Source: Candidatus Terasakiella magnetica (lineage in GTDB: Bacteria; Pseudomonadota; Alphaproteobacteria; Rhodospirillales; Terasakiellaceae). Taken from it: a stretch of DNA of 64,000 nucleotides. Shown one piece after another: positions 9,270 through 19,246 of this stretch. Both the position numbers and the translations under genes were made by a program. The notes beneath the pieces are model-generated. The model saw only the letters and a list, made by a program, of their open reading frames with translations, did not search any database and was not told where the DNA came from. How positions within the stretch are numbered: the first letter of the stretch is position 1; every line of letters begins with the position of its first letter. The stretch lies in contig NZ_FLYE01000005.1 in assembly GCF_900093605.1 (NCBI RefSeq), positions 17,959 to 81,958 of the forward strand, in the 5' to 3' direction.

Positions 9270-9881
9270 ATGCGCAAACTCGAAGCCGGAAAACTCGTTA
9301 TTGCCAGCCATAATGCGGGCAAGGTACGTGAAATTCAGGACCTTCTTGCCCCTTTTGGTATGGAAGTTATTTCAGCGGGCGATTTAAACCTGCCTGAACC
9401 TGATGAAACCGGTGAAACGTTTGAAGAAAACTCCCTGCTTAAATCTTTAGCAGCCGCCAAAGCCTCAAACCTGCCTGCACTTGCTGATGATTCCGGTCTT
9501 AGCGTTGCTATTTTAAGCGGCGCACCGGGCATCTATTCAGCACGATGGGCAGGCCCGCGCAAAGATTTTGATCGTGCCCAGAAAAAAGTTGCTGATGCGG
9601 TGGCTGAATATGACACCATTGAGCAAAAGGCTGATCGCTCAGCCGCCTTTATCTGTGCACTTTCCCTTGCATGGCCTGATGGTCATACAGAAGTGTTTGA
9701 AGGTCGTGTTGAAGGCCAAATGACATGGCCTGCACGTGGTGAGAAAGGTTTTGGTTATGATCCAACCTTTATCCCCAACGGGTATGACATTACCTTTGCC
9801 GAAATGGACCCGGCTGAAAAACATAAAATCAGCCACCGCGCCGACGCCTTCCAGCAATTGGTTGCCGCCTGTTTTTCTTGA
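9270..9881 (+). CDS. rdgB: dITP/XTP pyrophosphatase RdgB (Ham1 family)
   Basis: This enzyme removes non-canonical purine nucleoside triphosphates (dITP, XTP) from the pool. The 203 residues carry the family motifs in order: [11 protein letters not shown] near 13, [13 protein letters not shown] near 51, LADDSGL near 71, [12 protein letters not shown] near 85, [10 protein letters not shown] near 153 and KHKISHRA near 178. It sits in the operon with rph, an arrangement common in alphaproteobacteria, although hemW is not adjacent here. Confidence 0.97.
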   Translation: MRKLEAGKLVIASHNAGKVREIQDLLAPFGMEVISAGDLNLPEPDETGETFEENSLLKSLAAAKASNLPALADDSGLSVAILSGAPGIYSARWAGPRKDFDRAQKKVADAVAEYDTIEQKADRSAAFICALSLAWPDGHTEVFEGRVEGQMTWPARGEKGFGYDPTFIPNGYDITFAEMDPAEKHKISHRADAFQQLVAACFS

Positions 9882-9897
9882 TAAAAAAGAGTGAGCC

Positions 9898-10464
9898 ATG
9901 AGTAAAGATATCAACCGCATCCTGACTTTCTGGTTTAACAGCATCAATCCGGCTGAAATGGCCACTCACCGTGAAGAATGGTGGGTTAAAAATGCTGATT
10001 TTGACAAACAGATCACTGATGAATTTTCAGAAGTCTATGAAAAGGCCGCTAAAGGTGAGCTGCAAAACTGGCAAAACACGCCACTGGGTGCAGTTGCCTT
10101 GGTCATCGCGCTTGACCAATTCCCGCGCAATATGTTTCGCGATTCCAAAAAAGCTTTTGCAACCGATGCTCAAGCGCGCAAAATCACCCGCCATGCGGTT
10201 GAGATGGGGTTTGATCAGCATCTTCCCCTGGGGCCAAGACTGTTTCTCTATCTGCCGATGGAACATAGCGAAAGTGCTGTAGATCAAAACGCCAGTGTTA
10301 CCTTGATCAACACATTAGGTGATGAAGGCTACAGCGAATATGCCGTTAAGCACCAGATGGTGATTGAAAAATTCAGCCGTTTCCCCCATCGCAATGACGT
10401 CTTGGGCCGCGCCAGTACGGAAGAGGAAATTGCTTTCCTCAACCAACCCGGATCGCGCTTTTAA
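9898..10464 (+). CDS. DUF924 family protein
   Basis: The 188 residues match the DUF924 family, predicted all-helical with a TPR-like fold. Visible family features are ILTFWF near the N terminus, EEWW at about 24-27, VALVIALDQFPRNMFR (about 65-80), LPMEHSE (about 118) and FPHRNDVLGR near the C terminus. The biochemical role is unknown. It is probably the last gene of the DUF3126-rph-rdgB unit, starting 16 bases after rdgB with a GAG-rich ribosome site. It ends eight bases from the convergent gene at 10473. Confidence 0.9.
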   Translation: MSKDINRILTFWFNSINPAEMATHREEWWVKNADFDKQITDEFSEVYEKAAKGELQNWQNTPLGAVALVIALDQFPRNMFRDSKKAFATDAQARKITRHAVEMGFDQHLPLGPRLFLYLPMEHSESAVDQNASVTLINTLGDEGYSEYAVKHQMVIEKFSRFPHRNDVLGRASTEEEIAFLNQPGSRF

Positions 10465-10472
10465 TCGTTAAA

Positions 10473-10982
10473 TTACTTCGAGCAAGCCTTGCGCATGGTC
10501 TTATAAGCCGCAGAAATCCCTTTAAGGGAATAAACATCTGTGGTTTTTGTCCCGCGTGTGGAGGTCCCCTTCACGCTCATGTTTGAGCCTGCGCGCATCA
10601 TTTTGACTAAGGATGCATCGTCTTTGGCTTCATAAGTCCAGGCAGTTTCACCAGAGCCAAACAGCTTATAGCCTTTTTTACCGATCTGAACGCGAACATC
10701 ATTGTTCTTTTTCAGTGGGTAGCCCTGATGGAAACTCACCACATCCTTAAAACCTTCGTTTTTGCGCAACGTCACTAAAACGTAAATGTCACTGCGTTTT
10801 TTAGAATGGCTGGCCTTGGTGGGAACGGAGGCAATATAGCACACAGAAGCTTTTGCCTTTTTATCAGCAAAAACGTCCCAATCACCATGGGGGCCTAAAA
10901 ACTCAAAACCGGCGGCAAAAGCCCCTGAAGACAGGACCAGAGCCGTCACAAAAGAAAAAATATATGTCATGCGTTTCATCAT
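10473..10982 (-). CDS. Secreted protein of the invasion-associated locus B (IalB) family
   Basis: A protein of about 169 residues with a clear signal peptide (basic start, hydrophobic core, cleavage near SSGAFA/AGF). The mature part has the IalB-like pattern: GDWDVFADKK, KASVCYIAS, a central beta-rich region with QIGKKGYKLF and a C-terminal helix ending in Cys. IalB proteins are periplasmic or envelope proteins of uncertain function that are widespread in free-living alphaproteobacteria; the name does not imply virulence here. An upstream TTG (11012) extends the frame, but the ATG at 10982 places the signal peptide at the N terminus. Confidence 0.75.
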   Translation of the reverse strand: MMKRMTYIFSFVTALVLSSGAFAAGFEFLGPHGDWDVFADKKAKASVCYIASVPTKASHSKKRSDIYVLVTLRKNEGFKDVVSFHQGYPLKKNNDVRVQIGKKGYKLFGSGETAWTYEAKDDASLVKMMRAGSNMSVKGTSTRGTKTTDVYSLKGISAAYKTMRKACSK

Positions 10983-11015
10983 GACTTTGTCATAGCACAA
11001 GAGCCTTAACAAATT

Positions 11016-11129
11016 CTAACCACAGCCCTGATCGCCATAAATATATTTCAGCAAAATAGGTGCCACAAGCGTTGTCACCATCAACATGGTCAAAGGACAA
11101 AGAATAAGTCCATGACCGCCTCCCATCAT
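11016..11129 (-). CDS. Possible 37-residue membrane micro-ORF or antiporter remnant
   Basis: A reading frame of 37 codons lies in the 210-base gap between mutL and the IalB-like gene, in the same direction as both. The N terminus is Gly-rich (MMGGGHG). A hydrophobic helix (about residues 8-28, including MLMVTTLVAPILL) follows, then a short polar tail. The hydrophobic part resembles the last transmembrane helix of cation/proton antiporters, so this could be the residue of a decayed transporter gene or a genuine small membrane protein. No convincing ribosome site precedes the double ATG. Confidence 0.3.
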   Translation of the reverse strand: MMGGGHGLILCPLTMLMVTTLVAPILLKYIYGDQGCG

Positions 11130-11193
11130 TTTTATGCGATCATGGCTATATTATCTTATAAAATGGCGCCAAAACGATAAGAGTCGGCAAGGC

Positions 11194-13050
11194 TTAACCA
11201 CTACGTCCAAACAGCCGTTCGATATCTTTAAGCTTAAGCTCCACATAGGTCGGACGGCCGTGTTTGCATTGACCGGAATGGGGCGTTGCTTCCATTTCAC
11301 GCAACAGTGCATTCATTTCATCCAGTGTTAAGCGGCGACCTGCACGAATAGAACCGTGACACGCCATGGAGCCACAGACATCCATCAGCTTATCTTTTAA
11401 AGCCATGGCCTCATCGACCTCTGCTAAGCTATCAGCAATATCCTGAATCAGGCCCTGAACATCCACCTTGGCCCCAAGCATGGCAGGTACTTCACGCACC
11501 ACGACTGTGCCAGAACCAAAATTTTCCAAGACAAGCCCCATTTCTTCAAGCTCACTTGCACGGGTAACCAAACGGTCCGCATCTGCCATATCCAGCTCAA
11601 CCACTTCGGGGATCAACAGGCCTTGGCGCTTGACCCCGTTATCGTCCAAATCTTTCTTGATACGTTCATAAACCAAACGTTCATGGGCGGCATGTTGATC
11701 CACCATGATGATGGCATCGCCACTTTGGGCGACAATATAAGTTTCATGAAGCTGTGCGCGTGCCACACCTAAAGGATATTCAGCAGGGGGATCGCTCATC
11801 TCCACATCTGAAGACTGGCGCACATCGGCTTGCGGTGGGGCATCAAGCCCACTTAAAGGAGCCTGAAAAACAGCTGCGGCCTCGCGCATGCCTTGGGAAG
11901 GATTTGGCATGGGATTATAATGCCCAAAGCCCCCGCCCCCTGCAGGTCTTGAGGTAATAGCGCGCGCCATCTCAACGGCTTGTGCATCCATTTGATGAGG
12001 CGCTTGCATGGAGGCTAAGGCTTCTTCACTCACCGTGGTGGAAGCTAAATGACCAGCGCCGCCCAATGCTTTTTTAAGCCCGCTTACAATCAGGCCACGC
12101 ACCCCTTGGGCATCGCGAAAACGCACCTCTGCCTTTGCCGGATGCACATTTACATCAACGGCGCGCGGGGGCAGTTCAATAAACAGGGCTAAAAGCGCAT
12201 GGCGATCATGGGCAAGAAAATCACGATAGGCTGCACGCACCGCGCCATAAAGCTGCTTATCTTTAACTGGGCGACCATTGACAAAAAAGAATTGAAGCGC
12301 GTTATTGCCCCTATTTAACGTCGGCAAGCTGATATGGCCCCTTAGGCGCACATTTTCACGCTCCACATCAATCGCAATGGCATTTTCAGCAAAATCACGC
12401 CCCATAATGCCGCGCAAACGCTCCAGCATGGCTTCAAACAAATCCCCATGGCTGGCGGGCAGTTTTAACAAGCTGCGCACCCCATCAGAAAGGGTAAAGC
12501 TGATCTCTGGGTGGCACATGGCAAGACGTTTCATCATGTCCAAACCATGGTTTAACTCTGTACGCGGGGCTTTTAAAAATTTTAAGCGCGCGGGCGTGGC
12601 AAAAAACAAATCGCGCACTTCAACGCGGGTCCCTTGGGGGTGGGCAGCGGGTTCTGGCCCTTCTATCTCACCGCCTTCAACGCGGATACACCAAGCGTTT
12701 TCCGCTTCTTTGGTGCGCGAGGTAATGGACATGCGCGCAACCGAACCAATAGAGGGCAAGGCCTCACCCCGAAAGCCTAAGGTATCGATATTAAACAGGT
12801 CTTCATCCGGGATTTTTGAGGTGGCATGGCGCTGCACGGCAAGTTCGAGTTCTTCCGGTCCCATGCCGCAACCATCATCGGTGACGGATAACAACACACG
12901 CCCGCCTTCTTTCATCACCACATCAATTTTAGAAGCCCCAGAATCAATGGCATTTTCCACCAATTCCTTCATGGCTGAAGCGGGGCGTTCCACCACCTCA
13001 CCGGCGGCGATTTGGTTAATCAATGTTTGGGGGAGAAGACGGATACCCAT
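11194..13050 (-). CDS. mutL: DNA mismatch repair protein MutL
   Basis: MutL links mismatch recognition by MutS to strand incision. The 618 residues contain the GHKL ATPase motifs: LVENAIDSGA near 30, DDGCGM near 58 and GFRGEALPSIGSVA near 93. A Pro/Gln-rich linker of roughly 340-420 follows. The C-terminal dimerisation domain carries DQHAAHERLVYE, a match to the DQHA(X)2E(X)4E endonuclease motif. This fits strand nicking by MutL itself, as expected in bacteria lacking MutH. It starts two bases after the pgi stop, so the pair is probably co-transcribed. Confidence 0.98.
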   Translation of the reverse strand: MGIRLLPQTLINQIAAGEVVERPASAMKELVENAIDSGASKIDVVMKEGGRVLLSVTDDGCGMGPEELELAVQRHATSKIPDEDLFNIDTLGFRGEALPSIGSVARMSITSRTKEAENAWCIRVEGGEIEGPEPAAHPQGTRVEVRDLFFATPARLKFLKAPRTELNHGLDMMKRLAMCHPEISFTLSDGVRSLLKLPASHGDLFEAMLERLRGIMGRDFAENAIAIDVERENVRLRGHISLPTLNRGNNALQFFFVNGRPVKDKQLYGAVRAAYRDFLAHDRHALLALFIELPPRAVDVNVHPAKAEVRFRDAQGVRGLIVSGLKKALGGAGHLASTTVSEEALASMQAPHQMDAQAVEMARAITSRPAGGGGFGHYNPMPNPSQGMREAAAVFQAPLSGLDAPPQADVRQSSDVEMSDPPAEYPLGVARAQLHETYIVAQSGDAIIMVDQHAAHERLVYERIKKDLDDNGVKRQGLLIPEVVELDMADADRLVTRASELEEMGLVLENFGSGTVVVREVPAMLGAKVDVQGLIQDIADSLAEVDEAMALKDKLMDVCGSMACHGSIRAGRRLTLDEMNALLREMEATPHSGQCKHGRPTYVELKLKDIERLFGRSG

Positions 13051-13052
13051 AA

Positions 13053-14702
13053 TTAGATAAATTCTTTCTTCAGTCGTTTCATATAGTGAATTAAGCCAGC
13101 CGTTGATGAATCCTCATCCATAATCGGCACTTCGCCCATCAGTTTTGGTTTAATCTCGCTTGCCAGTTCCTTGCCCAATTCCACACCCCATTGGTCAAAG
13201 GAATTGATGTTCCACAAAATCCCCTGAACAAAGATTTTATGCTCATAAAGGGCAAGCAACTGACCAATGGTAAAAGGCGTCACCAAGGGCAAGATGATCG
13301 AGTTGGTCGGCTTGTTTCCCGGAAATGTCTTATGCGGGGCGACCAGATCGATCTTTTCATCGCTCAGGCCTTCGGCTTTGAGTTCTGCGCGCACCTCATC
13401 TTCGGTTTTACCACGCATTAAGGCTTTGGTCTGAGCCAAGAAGTTTGAGAGTAAAATAGTCTGATGTTCGCGCAAAGGATGGTGGTTATTTGCCACCCCG
13501 ATAAAATCCATGGAACACTTCCAACTGCCTTGATGAAGAAGCTGAAAAAACGAATGCTGCGCGTTGGTGCCTGCATGACCAAAAACAATCGGCCCTGTGG
13601 AATAATCAACTGGACGGCCTTCCAGATCAACCCGCTTGCCATTGCTTTCCATATCCACTTGCTGAAGATATTGTGGAAAACGCGTTAAATACTGATCATA
13701 AGGCAGCACCGCATGGGTGGACCAGCCAAAAAAGTTGGAATACCACACCCCCAAAAGCGCCATGATAACCGGCATATTATGTTCAATGGGTGAGGTTCTG
13801 AAATGCTCATCCATGGCGTGCGCGCCTTCAAGCATTTCTTCAAACTTATCCATGCCGATGACCAGCGCAATCGCGAGACCAATCGCCGACCATGTGGAAT
13901 AACGCCCGCCGACCCAATCCCAAAAGGGAAACATATAATCCGTATCAATGCCGAAATCCGCGACTTTTTCCTCATTGGTGGAAACCGCCACAAAATGTTT
14001 TGACACCGCACCTGAGCCCAGACGTTTTACCAACCATGAACGCGCAGATGTGGCATTGAGCATGGTTTCTTGGGTGGTAAATGTTTTTGAGGCCACAATG
14101 AAAAGCGTTGTTTCCGGGTCTAGGTTGCGCAAAGTCTCCACAAGGTGGGAGCTATCCACATTTGAGATAAAGCGCGGGGAAAGATCATCGCGCTGATAGC
14201 TACGCAAAGACTGCAAGGCCATAATCACGCCAAGGTCAGACCCGCCAATGCCGATATTGACCACCGTTTTAATATGACGCCCGGTCACACCGCGCCATGT
14301 GCCTGAGCGTACATCTTGGGTAAAACGGCGCATTTTATTTAGCACATCGCGCACATCGGGCATGACATCGCGCCCATCCACCATCATGGGGCGCTCAGAC
14401 CTGTTGCGAAGCGCCACATGGAAAACCGCGCGGTCTTCTGTCATGTTGATATGTTCACCCGCAAACATGCGATCGCGCGCTTTTAACACACCGCATTCAT
14501 CTGCCAGATTTGACAAAAGCTTCATGGTTTCTTCGGTGATGCGGTTTTTGGAATAATCCAGCAACAAACCAGTTGAGCGCTCAGAGAATTTTTCAAAACG
14601 CTCCGGGTCTTGTTCAAACAAATCGCGCATATGCAGCGGTTTGATCTCCCGATGATGAGCCTCTAAGGCCTGCCATGCTGTGCTTTGAGTCAGTGCGCTC
14701 AT
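13053..14702 (-). CDS. pgi: Glucose-6-phosphate isomerase
   Basis: This enzyme interconverts glucose-6-phosphate and fructose-6-phosphate in the cytoplasm. The 549-residue length is standard for the classic bacterial and eukaryotic type. Signatures include [13 protein letters not shown] near 150, [11 protein letters not shown] near 205, the family pattern [13 protein letters not shown] near 265, and the C-terminal [10 protein letters not shown] near 505. It is followed immediately by mutL. Confidence 0.98.
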   Translation of the reverse strand: MSALTQSTAWQALEAHHREIKPLHMRDLFEQDPERFEKFSERSTGLLLDYSKNRITEETMKLLSNLADECGVLKARDRMFAGEHINMTEDRAVFHVALRNRSERPMMVDGRDVMPDVRDVLNKMRRFTQDVRSGTWRGVTGRHIKTVVNIGIGGSDLGVIMALQSLRSYQRDDLSPRFISNVDSSHLVETLRNLDPETTLFIVASKTFTTQETMLNATSARSWLVKRLGSGAVSKHFVAVSTNEEKVADFGIDTDYMFPFWDWVGGRYSTWSAIGLAIALVIGMDKFEEMLEGAHAMDEHFRTSPIEHNMPVIMALLGVWYSNFFGWSTHAVLPYDQYLTRFPQYLQQVDMESNGKRVDLEGRPVDYSTGPIVFGHAGTNAQHSFFQLLHQGSWKCSMDFIGVANNHHPLREHQTILLSNFLAQTKALMRGKTEDEVRAELKAEGLSDEKIDLVAPHKTFPGNKPTNSIILPLVTPFTIGQLLALYEHKIFVQGILWNINSFDQWGVELGKELASEIKPKLMGEVPIMDEDSSTAGLIHYMKRLKKEFI

Positions 14703-14775
14703 GAATTTACCTGTGTTTTCCCTTTGCCAAACAGAAAAGCTTTAAAAAGAGCCCCCTGCTTTCACAAGGAACACA

Positions 14776-17700
14776 CTAGACACTTTTCTTTAAAAAGGGA
14801 ATCCCTGTGCGCAAATTCTTCATATCTTCCATCACGGCTAAAAGGGCAGGCACAACCACCAGCACAAGCAAAGTCGCCACCATCAAGCCAAAGACAATGG
14901 TAATAGCCATGGGGATGAGAAATTGTGCCTGAAGGCTCGTTTCAAACATCAAGGGTGTCAGCCCGCCAATGGTGGTGGCAGAAGTCAGGATCACGGCGCG
15001 CAAACGCTCAATCGTGCCTTGTGCAATGGCGGTTAAGGAATCTTCACCCATATCAAGATGCTCTTTCACCGTTGAGACCAAAATGATGGAATCGTTAATC
15101 ACAATGCCGCTTAAGCCCACCAGCGCCACAAGGCTTAAAATCGTTAAGTCATAGCCCATGATGAAATGCCCAAAGGCCGCCCCCACAAACCCAAAGGGAA
15201 TGACCGACATCACCACAACGGGTTTTGAATAACTGGAAAAGACCCATGCCAAAATGATGTAAATGGCACTAAAGCCAACCACGACCCCTGTGAGCATATC
15301 ACCAAAGGTGCGTTTTTGCTCTTCTGCTTTACCGGCAAATGAAACACTCACCTTATGTTTTGCTGCAATATCATCCACCCCATCGCGCTCTAAAGCCTCA
15401 ATGATCTGGCCTGTACTGGTGGCAGATTTATTAAGCTCTCCCGTGATGGAGACCTGACGGGTGCCATCTTCACGCTTTACCGTGGCAAAACCCGTTTCGG
15501 TGCGCACATTGACCACTTGGCTTAAGGGCACTTCTGCCCCGCTTGGGCTGCGCAGATAAAGCCCATCAAGGCTGGTTTGTGAGATATGGGCGCGGTCAAA
15601 CTGCACGCGGATCAAGACTTCTTCATCACCACGTGGAAAGCGTTTGGCAATCGCACCATCAAAACTGTCACGCACCTGACGCGCCACATCCTGTGTGGTA
15701 AAGCCCAAGGCTTGACCATGGGGTGTGACTTCTAAAATCGCCTCTTCCTTACCATAGGGTAAGTCATCTTCAATGGCAGAAATACCGGGATAACGTTTTA
15801 ACAATCCCACTACATCATTGGCTGCGGCCTTGAGGTTTTGAATATCATCGCCATTAATGCGGATATCCACATCCCGCCCAGGCGGGCCTGCTTGAACCGG
15901 AATGAGGGTGAGCTTTTGCAAACCCGCCTTTTGATCCAGATTTTTGCGCCACATATTTAAAAATTCTTCTGTGCGGATATCGCGTTTATCGGACTCAATC
16001 AGCTCCACATAAATCCCGCCCAGATGGTCACTGCCTGCTGAGGAAGACGAGCCCCCATGACCGCCCCCTGCTGACACCCGTGTGCCGATTTTTGCCACAT
16101 GGGTTTTAATCAACTCTCCGCCAAGTTCTTCATTGGCGATATAAAGCGCGCGCTCAAGCTCATCCACCATAATCTGGGTTTCACTGCGCGGGGTCCCTGC
16201 GACCATTTCCACATTGGCATAGACCCGCTCGGCCTCTGGTCCTTTAAAGAACTGAAAGCCCACACGCCCGCCTGCTACAAGGCCAAAACTGATGATTAAA
16301 AAAGCCACAGCCGTTGCCAAGGTGACATAGCGATATTCCAACACGCGATAGGTCAAATTGGCAAAATGCACATCACGGATATGGTTGAACTTGTCGTTAA
16401 ACTTCTTTCTAAAACCATTGGCTTCTTCAGGCTTGCCTTTAAGGGCGTGGCGCATATGGCCCGGCATAATGAGGAAACATTCAATCAAACTGGCAATAAT
16501 CACCGAGATCGCCACAAAAGGGATCGCTGCTATGATCTGGCCCATAATATCTGAAATGGCAAGCAAGGGCATAAAGGCTGCAATGGTGGTGAGGCTGGAG
16601 GCAAAAACAGGGGTCAGCATACGCAATGCCCCCCCTTCTGCGGCTTCCACAGGGGAAAGCCCACGCCGGCGCAAGGTTTCAGAATGTTCCCCCACCACAA
16701 TGGCATCATCCACCACGATCCCGATTGCCATGATCAGGCCAAACAGGCTGACCATATTAATGGACTGGCCTGAAAGCTTCATGACAAACATGGTGGCAAG
16801 GATGGAAACCGGAATGCCTGCTGCCACCCAAAAAGCCACCCGTGTATTTAAAAATAAAAACAAAATGGCAAGCACAAGAGCCAGACCGGACAGGCCATTA
16901 TCAAGCAAGAGATTAATGCGGTCTTTAATCAAATTGGCCTGAATTTCATATTGATCCAAACGCATGTTTGGCGGCAGGCTTGGGCGCACTTCAGTAAGAA
17001 ACTCGCTCACAATTTTATCCACCACCAGCGCATCAGCAGTGGTGGAACGACGCACCTGTAATTCAACAGCGCGATTTTTTTGAAAACGCACTTCCACGCC
17101 ATCTTCTTCAAAGCGCTCAGACACTTGTGCTATATCAGATAATTTAAGTTTCTCACCCGTTTGGCGTGCCAAAATCTCGATATCTGCCACACCTTCAGCG
17201 GTTTTCACCTCACCCAGACCACGGATTTGCTTGGCTTGAGCGCCCCCTGTCACTCCTGCGGGGATATCTTGAGAAATGCGTGCAATACGATTGGCAATAT
17301 CATCAATGGTCATATCGAGACGACGCAGGGTTTCAGGCAGCACATCCACCCAAATCTCTTCATCGCGCGCCCCATTTAGATCGACCTTATCCACCCCGCG
17401 CGCCAAGAGCTCATCGCGCATTTCTTTTGCCATGGCTTTTAGGGCGGCTTCAGGATATGGCCCGCTGAGTAACAAGCGGGTAATGGGCTCATAGCGCACC
17501 ACCCGGTTAATCACAGGCTTTTCGCTATCTTCAGGTAAGGTCGTCACCCCGCCAATGGCTGTTTCCACATTTGATAGCGCGGTCTGCATTTCAGTACCCG
17601 CTTCAAACTCAATGGAGATTGAGGCCGAACCCTCATTAGAGGTGGATTTGACATGTTTAACGTTATCTAAAAAACGCAGCTCAGGCTCAAGGGCCTGCAC

Positions 17701-17916
17701 GATATTGGCATCCACATCTTCAGCCCCCGCACCGGACCATTTCACCGAGACGGAAACCACATCAATGCCAAAGCTTGGGAAAAACTGCACATTTAAGCGC
17801 ATCAACCCCACCACACCAAGCAGGATCATCAAAAACATCAATAGGTTTGGGGCCGTGCGATGGCGTGTGAAAATGCTGACCAGATTAAACCGGCTTTCAT
17901 TATGACCCATCGTCAT
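14776..17916 (-). CDS. RND-family efflux pump, inner-membrane permease (AcrB-like)
   Basis: The 1046-residue product is a proton-driven RND transporter. It shows the usual plan: TM1 near residue 25, a large periplasmic porter loop (about 45-330), six TM helices including the proton-relay helix with GIVVDDAIVVGE near 405, a second porter loop, and six more helices near 870-1030. Its start overlaps the stop of the adaptor gene by four bases (ATGA), which fixes the start and shows coupling. No outer-membrane TolC-type gene or local regulator is present. The substrate cannot be inferred; the sequence reads like the less-studied environmental AcrB/HAE1-type branch. Confidence 0.95.
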   Translation of the reverse strand: MTMGHNESRFNLVSIFTRHRTAPNLLMFLMILLGVVGLMRLNVQFFPSFGIDVVSVSVKWSGAGAEDVDANIVQALEPELRFLDNVKHVKSTSNEGSASISIEFEAGTEMQTALSNVETAIGGVTTLPEDSEKPVINRVVRYEPITRLLLSGPYPEAALKAMAKEMRDELLARGVDKVDLNGARDEEIWVDVLPETLRRLDMTIDDIANRIARISQDIPAGVTGGAQAKQIRGLGEVKTAEGVADIEILARQTGEKLKLSDIAQVSERFEEDGVEVRFQKNRAVELQVRRSTTADALVVDKIVSEFLTEVRPSLPPNMRLDQYEIQANLIKDRINLLLDNGLSGLALVLAILFLFLNTRVAFWVAAGIPVSILATMFVMKLSGQSINMVSLFGLIMAIGIVVDDAIVVGEHSETLRRRGLSPVEAAEGGALRMLTPVFASSLTTIAAFMPLLAISDIMGQIIAAIPFVAISVIIASLIECFLIMPGHMRHALKGKPEEANGFRKKFNDKFNHIRDVHFANLTYRVLEYRYVTLATAVAFLIISFGLVAGGRVGFQFFKGPEAERVYANVEMVAGTPRSETQIMVDELERALYIANEELGGELIKTHVAKIGTRVSAGGGHGGSSSSAGSDHLGGIYVELIESDKRDIRTEEFLNMWRKNLDQKAGLQKLTLIPVQAGPPGRDVDIRINGDDIQNLKAAANDVVGLLKRYPGISAIEDDLPYGKEEAILEVTPHGQALGFTTQDVARQVRDSFDGAIAKRFPRGDEEVLIRVQFDRAHISQTSLDGLYLRSPSGAEVPLSQVVNVRTETGFATVKREDGTRQVSITGELNKSATSTGQIIEALERDGVDDIAAKHKVSVSFAGKAEEQKRTFGDMLTGVVVGFSAIYIILAWVFSSYSKPVVVMSVIPFGFVGAAFGHFIMGYDLTILSLVALVGLSGIVINDSIILVSTVKEHLDMGEDSLTAIAQGTIERLRAVILTSATTIGGLTPLMFETSLQAQFLIPMAITIVFGLMVATLLVLVVVPALLAVMEDMKNLRTGIPFLKKSV

Positions 17917-19160
17917 TTGATCATCACCTTCACGCCGATGCCCATTTCAGCAAAGCGGGTGACACAGATGATATCTCCGCCTTGCAAGCCTTCGCTGATC
18001 AACATATTCGCCCCATCGCGCGCAGCCACTTTGATCTGGCGCTGATAAAGCCGCCCGTCTTTCACCACATAGACAAAGCTGTTGTCATGAACCGCACGCG
18101 CAGGAAGCGAAACCACATTTTGATAAGTCTCATCCGGAATGCCCACTTCAACAAACACACCGGGGCGCAGGTCCGTATTTAACGTCAGACCAGACAGAGT
18201 ACCAAAAACTTTACGCCCGCCCGTTGTGGCGTCCACACGGGCATCAATACGGATGATTTCAGCCTCATATGAGGCGATTTTATCACCGCGCCTTACATTG
18301 ACGCTGACTTTACGCCCTTTTAAGTCATTAAGGCGGGTTAAACGGGCATAATCAGCTTCACTAACATGGAAACTCACCTCTAAACGCTCTAAAGAGATTA
18401 AGCGACCCAAACGGTCTGAGGTGGAAACCTGCTTACCTGCTGTCACATCCGTATCTGTTAAAAAACCCTCAAAAGGTGCTTTAAGCTGGGTGTCAGCCAC
18501 ATCACGCTGGGCTTTGCTCAGGGCGGTTTTGGCTTTTTCAAGGCTCGATTCAGCCTGAATAACTTGGGATTTATAACGCGCAATAGTTTGTTCGCGCACC
18601 AGCAGTTTTTGCTTGCGATCATTTAAGTTGGTCAGCGCATCATCATAGGCCTTTTTACTCACGGCTGAGCGTTTGAGCAATTTTCGTTGGCGCTCTACCT
18701 CGCGCGAGGCCAGATTGACTTGCCTTTTATCAACAGGCTGGAGCTTTTCTTCACCCACCAACATGGTCTTAAATTCTTCAAGCTTGGCTTCGGCTTCTTT
18801 TAAATCCGCATGGCGTTCTTTTTCAGTGGCGAGATAATCAAACCCGTCAATGGTCACCAGCACATCACCAGCGCGCACCGAGGCCCCATCGCCTAAATCA
18901 TTATGAACGGAAATCACCGTGCCAGAGACTTGGGCGCGCAATTCCGCCTCGCGGCCTGCGCGAATTTCACCATAGCTTTGCAAAATCGGCTTCACATCGC
19001 CAAACGCAACCTCTTGGGTTTGCACAGGCCAGAAACGTTCTTCGACTTCTTTTAAAGGTGTCTGTGGTTTGGTTGCCTTTAAAACCGCAAATATCGCAAT
19101 TGCCGCCACAACAATACCAACTGCAATCAATGGCTTTTTAAAACGCTGCCAAATTTCCAT
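17913..19160 (-). CDS. RND efflux periplasmic adaptor (membrane fusion protein)
   Basis: The 415-residue adaptor bridges the RND permease and an outer-membrane channel. It has an N-terminal membrane anchor (about 10-28) without a lipobox, a barrel-sandwich half around QVSGTVISVHNDLGDGA (about 83-100), a long coiled-coil hairpin rich in Lys/Glu (about 115-225), the second half-motif DTQLKAPFEGFLTDTD (about 230), and beta-barrel and membrane-proximal domains. It is the first gene of the pair, and a candidate promoter lies just upstream at 19188-19217. Confidence 0.94.
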   Translation of the reverse strand: MEIWQRFKKPLIAVGIVVAAIAIFAVLKATKPQTPLKEVEERFWPVQTQEVAFGDVKPILQSYGEIRAGREAELRAQVSGTVISVHNDLGDGASVRAGDVLVTIDGFDYLATEKERHADLKEAEAKLEEFKTMLVGEEKLQPVDKRQVNLASREVERQRKLLKRSAVSKKAYDDALTNLNDRKQKLLVREQTIARYKSQVIQAESSLEKAKTALSKAQRDVADTQLKAPFEGFLTDTDVTAGKQVSTSDRLGRLISLERLEVSFHVSEADYARLTRLNDLKGRKVSVNVRRGDKIASYEAEIIRIDARVDATTGGRKVFGTLSGLTLNTDLRPGVFVEVGIPDETYQNVVSLPARAVHDNSFVYVVKDGRLYQRQIKVAARDGANMLISEGLQGGDIICVTRFAEMGIGVKVMIK

Positions 19161-19187
19161 AAACCCAAACCCTTAAAAATTTTGTCG

Positions 19188-19217
19188 AGTATATTGTATT
19201 TAATAGTATATTACCAA
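19188..19217 (-). promoter_or_regulatory. Candidate sigma-70 promoter of the RND efflux operon
   Basis: Read on the minus strand, TTGGTA (19212-19217) is separated by 18 bases from TATACT (19188-19193), about 28 bases before the adaptor ATG. The spacer contains a second TATACT, giving twin -10-like boxes. A GTGA-N6-TCAC dyad just upstream (near 19220-19233) could be an operator. Confidence 0.45.
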
Positions 19218-19246
19218 ACAGTGAAATAACTCACACTTATTTGGTT

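Noticed and set aside
10473..10982. Virulence factor reading of the IalB-like protein
   Set aside because: IalB relatives are common in free-living alphaproteobacteria; nothing else in the window suggests host invasion.
12305..13060. 251-codon plus-strand frame opposite mutL
   Set aside because: It is antisense to the conserved ATPase part of MutL, and its Ser/Arg-rich translation shows no domain.
16358..16942. Plus-strand frame opposite the RND permease
   Set aside because: It is antisense to conserved transmembrane helices and shows no independent features.
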